Shown here: positions 57,990 to 64,000 of the stretch, piece by piece
How positions within the stretch are numbered: position 1 is the first letter of the stretch
Layout of the letters: every line of letters starts with the position of its first letter
Source: Verticillium longisporum
Taxonomy: Eukaryota; Ascomycota; Sordariomycetes; Glomerellales; Plectosphaerellaceae
DNA: 64,000 nucleotides
Assembly (NCBI GenBank): GCA_019188255.1
Contig: JAETXT010000003.1
Coordinates: 4,588,001 to 4,652,000 of the forward strand
Reading direction: 5' to 3'
Made by a program: the position numbers and the translations under genes
Notes under the pieces: model-generated
Database searches by the model: none
What the model was told of the DNA's origin: nothing
Seen by the model: only the letters and a program-made list of their open reading frames with translations

Positions 57990-60900
57990 AGATCTATTAT
58001 TAAGCGTTTCTCTATTATTACGCTTAATTAAACTAAATATTAATAGAGTAAATAGCTATCGGTATAGATAACTATCTATAGAAGTAGTAATTCTAAGCGT
58101 TTATAGATCTCTTAGAGCGTCTATTTAAGGATATAAGCTACGTCGAAGCTATTAATTATCCTATAGATCTCGTTAACTAGAACTAAATACGTAACCTATT
58201 TATATTTAATAGATTACTAATAGAGGATATTACTATATATTATAAAGGCGTTCTCCTAATTATAGGAACGTTCATTATTAAGGAGGATAATAAATCCGAT
58301 CTATAAATTTAGGTCCTTATTATTAGCGAAGGAGCTATTAATAAATATATAAAGTTAAGCTATTAAGAGATCTAGGTATACGTAATTCAAGCTATAGCCT
58401 ATATTAGCGATCTACTATTATATATATTTATTAAGCTATTTAAAGTCGTCCTTTTATAAATTCTTAGCTTAGGCTATAATAGAGAAATCGAAGGTTACTT
58501 CTAATTAATAGATTAAAGTAATATAAATACTATAAGCTCTCTAAATAATATATTCCTATTCTAAGCTCGCTATCCCTAGGGTTATTAGCTCTAAGCGATT
58601 ATTTTAGCCTTTCTATTAAATCGTAAAATCTTTAGTTCTAACTTTAATAATATAGCTATTAAAGATACTATTAGATCCTATATTAAGGATAGAAGTAGGC
58701 TTTACTTAGAAGCTAGCGCTTTTAAGCTCTATTTATTCCTTTTATATAAATATAGGCTCTTTAAGGTTAAGGGTATCGTTAATCTATATCCTAATTAGCT
58801 TAAAGCTCTCTTTAGCTCTAATTAAAAGTAAATATAGATTATAGCCTATTAGAATAATATTTAAGCGCTCTCTATAATAATATTAATAGATTATAAATTA
58901 ATAGAGACCTAATTCTATAATACTATAGAGCGGCTTTATAATATAGAAGACGATTCCTTCTAGGTATCTATATTATAGCTCCTTAGGAATATATAGGAGA
59001 ATATTATATAATAGATCTATAATGCTCTAAATATAGGCTTAATTAATATTATAGAATATTAATTAATAGTTATATTATTATAGTATTAGGGTAATTACTA
59101 GGATTAGTTATTAATTATAGTATATAATCGGAGGCGATTACGTTAATAGGGTTATCTTCTCCTAATTATTATATCCTTAAACTATTAATCTTAACTTCTT
59201 ATATAGGGCTTAAGGGAGGCCTTTTACTTCTCTTATAAGCTAATATCTAAAGATCTTAGTATTAGGAAATACGGATCTCTTAATTAATATAATTACTCTA
59301 ATTACTAGGAGTAAGTCGATTTCCTCTTAATCGGACTATTTAAATAGTTTCCTAGGGGTCGTTATTCTACCTTTATTATATAGTTTAATAGCTAATTTAT
59401 AACCCTATTACTCCTTTTTAATAATAAATTACTATTTAATCTATAAAGTCCTAGTTATATTATTCTTATAATCTATAAAAGCCATTTATAGTAGATTTAT
59501 AGTATTTATTAACTTCCTAGGTCTCCTATATCGTTATAATAGAATTAGCTCTAAGTATTTAAATAATTCTAGGGTCTCTAGAATTCGAATTACTATTATC
59601 TCCTTAATCTATTAATCTAGTAATCTATTATATAGCTTAATATATATTCCTTTAAACTCTATTAAGCTATTAATTATTTCTATTATAATTACTATATTAG
59701 AAATTAATATAACCTTATAAGGATTAGTCTATTTCTCCTATTCTCGGAATATAAAAATATTACTTCCTAGCTCTAGCGATCTTAATAGTAATTATTTAAT
59801 ATCTAGTCTATTATAAATATTAAGAGTATTATTAACTTTCTATTTAGCGATTATTCGCTAAAGCTCTATTATTACTTTATTAACCGCTTTAGCGTACTAT
59901 ACTTAGATTATAATAAATACTAAATTAATAATAATCCTAGGTATCGCCCTAAATATAAATAATATAAATATTAATTTATTCAACCTAATAATATCGTTTA
60001 TTACTTTTATAGCTCCTTAAGGTAGCGATTCTAGGCTTATATTATAAGACTCTACCTTTAAAATCTTATATATTCTATAAATTAGCTTATAATAGCTCTT
60101 AACCTTATTAATTAACTAATAGGCCTCTATTAAGATCTAATAGTAGGTTATATCTAGGAGGCGTACCTCTATCCTAAATTCTATAAGAGTAAAGTTCATT
60201 CTAACATTAATAGTTATAATATCTAGAGGCTTAAGATAGGTATCTAATTAATACCTTTTAAGGGCTTCCTATATTATATAAACTATAAAATTAGGAATGA
60301 AAGTTATAGATTAGAATCCTATATTTATATCGATTATATAAAGAATATACTTTCTATCTAAATATATAATATCGATTAAAATCTTATAATTAAAGTCGAT
60401 ATTTAACTTTAAAGTAAACTTAAAGTATTATAGAGATTTCCTTTTAATCTAATAATAGTAATAGAAGCGGTTTATTAGCTCTAGAGTATCCCGATTTATA
60501 TTATAATCTATTCTTAAAAGTAAATTCTATAGCTTCTCTATAAATAAATAATTAAATCGTTTATAAATATATTAAAGCTCTATTTTTATTAGAAATACTA
60601 TTTTATTATTCTCTATCCCTATTATATATATAATCCTAAAGCTAGTATAGGTCTTCGTATCTAGGAAGAACTATAGATAGCCCTATTTACGAAAAATAAA
60701 TATATATTCTTAGAGCTCTTTAATATACTTTATTAGCTTATTATAAATATTATCTAAATAGATTCCGAGATCGTTTATATCCTTAATATAAAGTAAGAAT
60801 AAAGTATCTATTAAAATAATATAGAATATAATTCTCCTAATTAATATTAGAATAATAATCTCCTTTATTATAGAAATAGGATTTTCTATTCTAAATCTTA

Positions 60901-63179
60901 TTCTAGCCCCTATTCCCTATTTATTAATTATTAAGCTTAATATTAGGGCTATTAGGGCCTTTATTTATAAAGCTCCTATTATAGAAACTAATATTATATT
61001 TATATTAAGAATAATACTATATTATATAGAAGTATTATTAATCTAATATTAAATAAAGAGCTATTCTATTAGAGCTATTATTTTAGCCTTCGGACTATTC
61101 CTTTTAATTCTATATTAGAACGACTTATTTACTAGGAAGTATATAATATAAATATTTATTAGTTCGCTCTTAGGATTAGATTTATAAATATTATCTATTC
61201 TTAGCTTATTAGAAATAGGATTATCTAATTCCGAGCTCTTAATAGGTTCTATTATTATTAAAAATTAATAATATCCTTTCTATTAATCCTTATATATTTC
61301 TTATATACGTTTCTATTACTCTTTTAAGTATTATTATTCTTTAAGAGAATACTTTATTAATCTATAATTTAATTTAGAATATATCTAGTATTTATAAATT
61401 CTAGATAATTAAAGATTATTAATTCTATATATTAACTATTCTCCATAATCTCCCTTTCTATTAGCTTAATAATATCCGCTCCTATAATATCTATTAATAT
61501 AGAAGTACCTAAGCGTCCTAATATTCTCTTCTACTTTTAATATACTCTTAAACTATATAGATAAAGTATTAAAAGATTATCTTAATATTATTAATATAAT
61601 CTTTAGCTCTAGAATACTTTAAATTACTTTTAGAGTATTTATATAGAGATAAATCTCTTCCTTAAATATAGAGCTAAATATTCTCTAATATTATTAAAAC
61701 CTATTTAGAAGGATCTAAAGAACTTCTATTTATAGCTTTCCTATATTATTAGCTTCTATTATTATAGAATAGAATATTATCGAGCTCTAATCTATATAAT
61801 ATTATATTCTATTAATCTCCGAATTAAATTATTATTTAATTATTAAATATATTTAATAGAGTCCTATATTCTAGTTTATATATTCTAGGAAGAAAGTTTA
61901 TATATATTCTAAAAGTATATTTAAGAAGAGTATATAAAGCTATATATAGCGGATTTATAATAGTTTATAAACGTCTATAAAGATATATATTTTATTATTA
62001 AGGATATTATAGATCTCTTTAAAGTAATTATTCTCTTTATTCTAAAATAATATAAATTATTTAATTATAATTCTATTAATTAATAAATTTACTAATTTAT
62101 ATAATAATAGAATATAATATTAAGCTAATAAGTTCTAAATATTATTTAGAGGTAAAATCTTATTTCTTTATAATTAAAATATAATCTCTTATTAATTAGA
62201 TTATTTACTCTATTAATTAAATAACCTTAGAACTAGGGGCTATTAGGGATCTATCCTCTCTATTTATAGTTTTTAGATTTAGGATAATTAAGTATTCCCT
62301 ATAGATTATTATTTATCGTCCTATTAATCTCCTTATTCCTCTACTCTTTAGAATATTAAATCCTAATTAATAGTAATCGATTCTATTATATTAAATATTT
62401 CCTCTTATAAGAATATTAATATTAATCTCTTTAATATTTTAGTATTTATTATTCTTAGAAGAGGGATCCTAAATTCTATTAGATATACTTTTAGCGTTTA
62501 AGTAATTATTATATTATAGGAGTTAAAGTCCTCTTTAATCTAGCCCTAGAAGTCTTTAATAAATACTTCTAGGAAGTAAACTCCCTTTATAGTCCTATAT
62601 ATACTTATTATTTTAAAGATCTAAGTATTCTTAAGCTCTATAGATACCGATTCTAGTAATCTAGGGAATTATAATTCTACCCTACTAATAATAAAATCGA
62701 TATCGAGACCCTTCCTAACCTTCTATATTAAGTATAATATATTTAATTCTTCTAGAATACTATCGAACTCCTATTATATCTTTTTAATATTCTCTAGCTC
62801 TATTATAGAATTATTATTATAATCCGAGGAGCTTATTATTATTAATTTTTATTAAAGCTCTATTATAGCTAGTTAACTATTCTATAGAGCTTCGTTTATT
62901 AAGTTAATAGCTAGTAATATAGCCTAGATAGTAATCTTAGGTATAGGAGTCCTAAGATACTCGAAGTAGATAGTACTCCTATAGATTATATAATAGAGGG
63001 TTTCTCTATTATTAAGCTCTTATAAGAATCCTAAAATACTTAAAGTAAATAGTACTCTTACGATTATTTATAAAGCATAATCGATAAGCTTATATATAGT
63101 AAATTTACTATTTATAGGATCGATCTTAACTTCTCTAGCTCTAGCTATTCTATATTATATTAAATATAATATTAATTAG
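57990..63179 (-). mobile_element. Ty1/copia-like LTR retrotransposon body, RIP-destroyed
   Basis: The minus strand, read through many stops, gives an integrase-like segment at about 60,080-60,360 (YILYIVDINIGFQSITF, then EALKRYQLDTYL) and an RNase H-like segment at about 58,030-58,200 (LVLVNEIY, then VIYTDSYLLYQYLV-like). A possible gag relic lies near 62,480-62,750. Integrase upstream of RNase H on the same strand fits copia order, with reverse transcriptase expected between them at about 58.3-59.9 kb. No intact frame remains. Body length (about 5.2 kb) fits a copia element flanked by copy B and copy C. Stops replace Gln/Trp codons, as RIP predicts. Confidence 0.75.
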
Positions 63180-63328
63180 TATTAAAAGGGCTTTATTATT
63201 TATATAAACCCTAATTTATTACTTTAGCTATATTTAAGATCTTTAAATAGGTAGAATAAATAATATAAGATTTATAATAATTATTAATACTATCTCTCTA
63301 AATTACTACTATTTATATAAATTAGATA
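63180..63328. repeat. start of third direct repeat, copy C, interrupted
   Basis: It matches the first ~150 bases of copies A and B, then stops exactly after AAATTAGATA, where A and B continue TACCT. The DNA transposon at 63329 begins there. Confidence 0.8.
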
Positions 63329-63339
63329 ACGTAATCCAC

Positions 63340-63371
63340 AAGCGAGTGGTTCACCCAAGCGAGTGGTTCAC
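63340..63371. repeat. tandem subterminal repeat of the transposon
   Basis: AAGCGAGTGGTTCAC occurs at 63340-63354 and 63357-63371, with a 2-base gap. Confidence 0.9.
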
Positions 63372-63426
63372 TTCGCCCGGGCCCACGACCTACACCTGAA
63401 TTCTACAGATTCCACCTCCGCCCGCG

Positions 63427-64000
63427 ATGGAGACTCTTTCAAAAGAAGGTCAATTATTCCTTGCTATCCAAGCTATGGACAATGACCCGAACCTAAGCGC
63501 CCGGAGTGCTGCGAGGATCTACACCGTCCCCTTAACGACGCTCCTCCGACGCCAGAAGGGCAAACCCTCCCGACGCGAAAGCCCGCCCAATTCTGCCAAA
63601 TTAACAGTACTAGAAGAGAAAACTATTGTCGAATATATCCTTGACCTAGATGCGCGATCTTACCCTCCCCGGTTGGGTGAGGTCGGAGATATGGCGAATC
63701 GCCTGCTTGCCGACCGTGACGCGCCACGCGTCGGGAAGAACTGGGCCGCAAACTTCGTCAAACGGCAACCAGAGCTCCGGACGCGTTTCTTTCGCAAGTA
63801 CGACTACAAGAGGGCCCAATGCGAAGATCCGGACGCGATAAACGCGTGGTTCCGCCTCGTGCATAACATGATCGCCAAGTACGGCATCCAAGAGGCTGAC
63901 ATGTACAACTTTGACGAGACCGGCTTCCAGATGGGCGTTATCGCCAACGGAATGGTCGTGACCAGTTCGGAAAGACGGTCCAATGTGAAGATGAGGCAGC
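63427..64000 (+). CDS. Fot1/pogo-like DDE transposase, N-terminal part
   Basis: The ATG at 63427 opens a frame with no stop to the window end, at least 191 residues. The N-terminus has a psq-type helix-turn-helix (SARSAARIYTVPLTTLLRR), then a CENP-B-like DNA-binding region (GKNWAANFVKRQPEL, RTRFFRKYDY). YNFDETGFQMG carries the first catalytic Asp of the DDE/D domain. The frame has no stops or RIP-type codon loss, so the element may have been active recently. The rest of the catalytic domain and the 3' terminal repeat are not visible. Confidence 0.92.
   Translation, partial: METLSKEGQLFLAIQAMDNDPNLSARSAARIYTVPLTTLLRRQKGKPSRRESPPNSAKLTVLEEKTIVEYILDLDARSYPPRLGEVGDMANRLLADRDAPRVGKNWAANFVKRQPELRTRFFRKYDYKRAQCEDPDAINAWFRLVHNMIAKYGIQEADMYNFDETGFQMGVIANGMVVTSSERRSNVKMRQ

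Larger units (their letters stand above)
63329..64000 (+). mobile_element. Fot1/pogo-type DNA transposon (5' part, window ends inside)
   Basis: It begins ACGTAATCCACAAGCG right after a TA inside copy C, as expected for TA-targeting Tc1/mariner-superfamily elements. Two tandem 15-bp subterminal repeats follow, then a long open transposase frame. Composition is balanced and CA/TG are common, so it has not been RIPed. The right end lies outside the window. Confidence 0.88.

Noticed and set aside
52990..63328. Centromere
   Set aside because: A 10 kb RIPed block is compatible, but transposon islands look the same and nothing here is specific to a centromere.

Overview
The window is nuclear DNA of a filamentous ascomycete (Pezizomycotina), most likely a Sordariomycete. 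The evidence is the many 50-80 nt GT-AG introns, C/G-rich third codon positions, fungal families such as CipC, ICln/LOT5 and MscS with an EF-hand, and a block mutated by repeat-induced point mutation (RIP). I cannot name a genus from sequence alone.

Layout. 1-52.6 kb is gene-bearing, with 18 protein genes. In order: a membrane-anchored low-complexity protein; ICln/LOT5; a small unknown protein; a REI1-like ribosome factor; a kinase-like protein; a 3.9 kb gene-poor stretch with minisatellites; a secreted dipeptidyl peptidase IV; a short RecQ helicase; a weak hypothetical gene; an alpha/beta-hydrolase without its nucleophile; a secreted GH3 enzyme; a Ca2+/H+ exchanger; a DUF1279 membrane protein; NDP kinase; glucosidase II alpha; a 3.6 kb gene-poor stretch with two inverted repeats; an MscS/EF-hand channel; a glutathione transferase; a CipC-type protein; a coiled-coil protein; and a ~1407-residue protein joining an HExxH metalloprotease-like region to a tail of cytochrome-b5-like repeats. 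The genes are mostly unrelated housekeeping or secreted functions. I see no metabolite cluster or operon-like logic; the exchanger and the channel both handle Ca2+ but lie 11 kb apart.

From about 53.0 to 63.3 kb the DNA is extremely AT-rich and nearly lacks CA/TG while keeping CG, the mark of saturated RIP. It holds two adjacent ~2.06 kb direct repeats, a wrecked Ty1/copia-like retrotransposon body on the minus strand, and the start of a third repeat. That third copy is cut at a TA by an un-RIPed Fot1/pogo-type DNA transposon, whose open transposase frame runs off the window end.

A second window-wide signal matters for any reader. At least ten conserved reading frames are broken by single missing bases, nearly all in short G or C runs and including two in the 154-residue NDP kinase. 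I read these as uncorrected sequencing deletions rather than pseudogenes, and I give gene spans on that basis.
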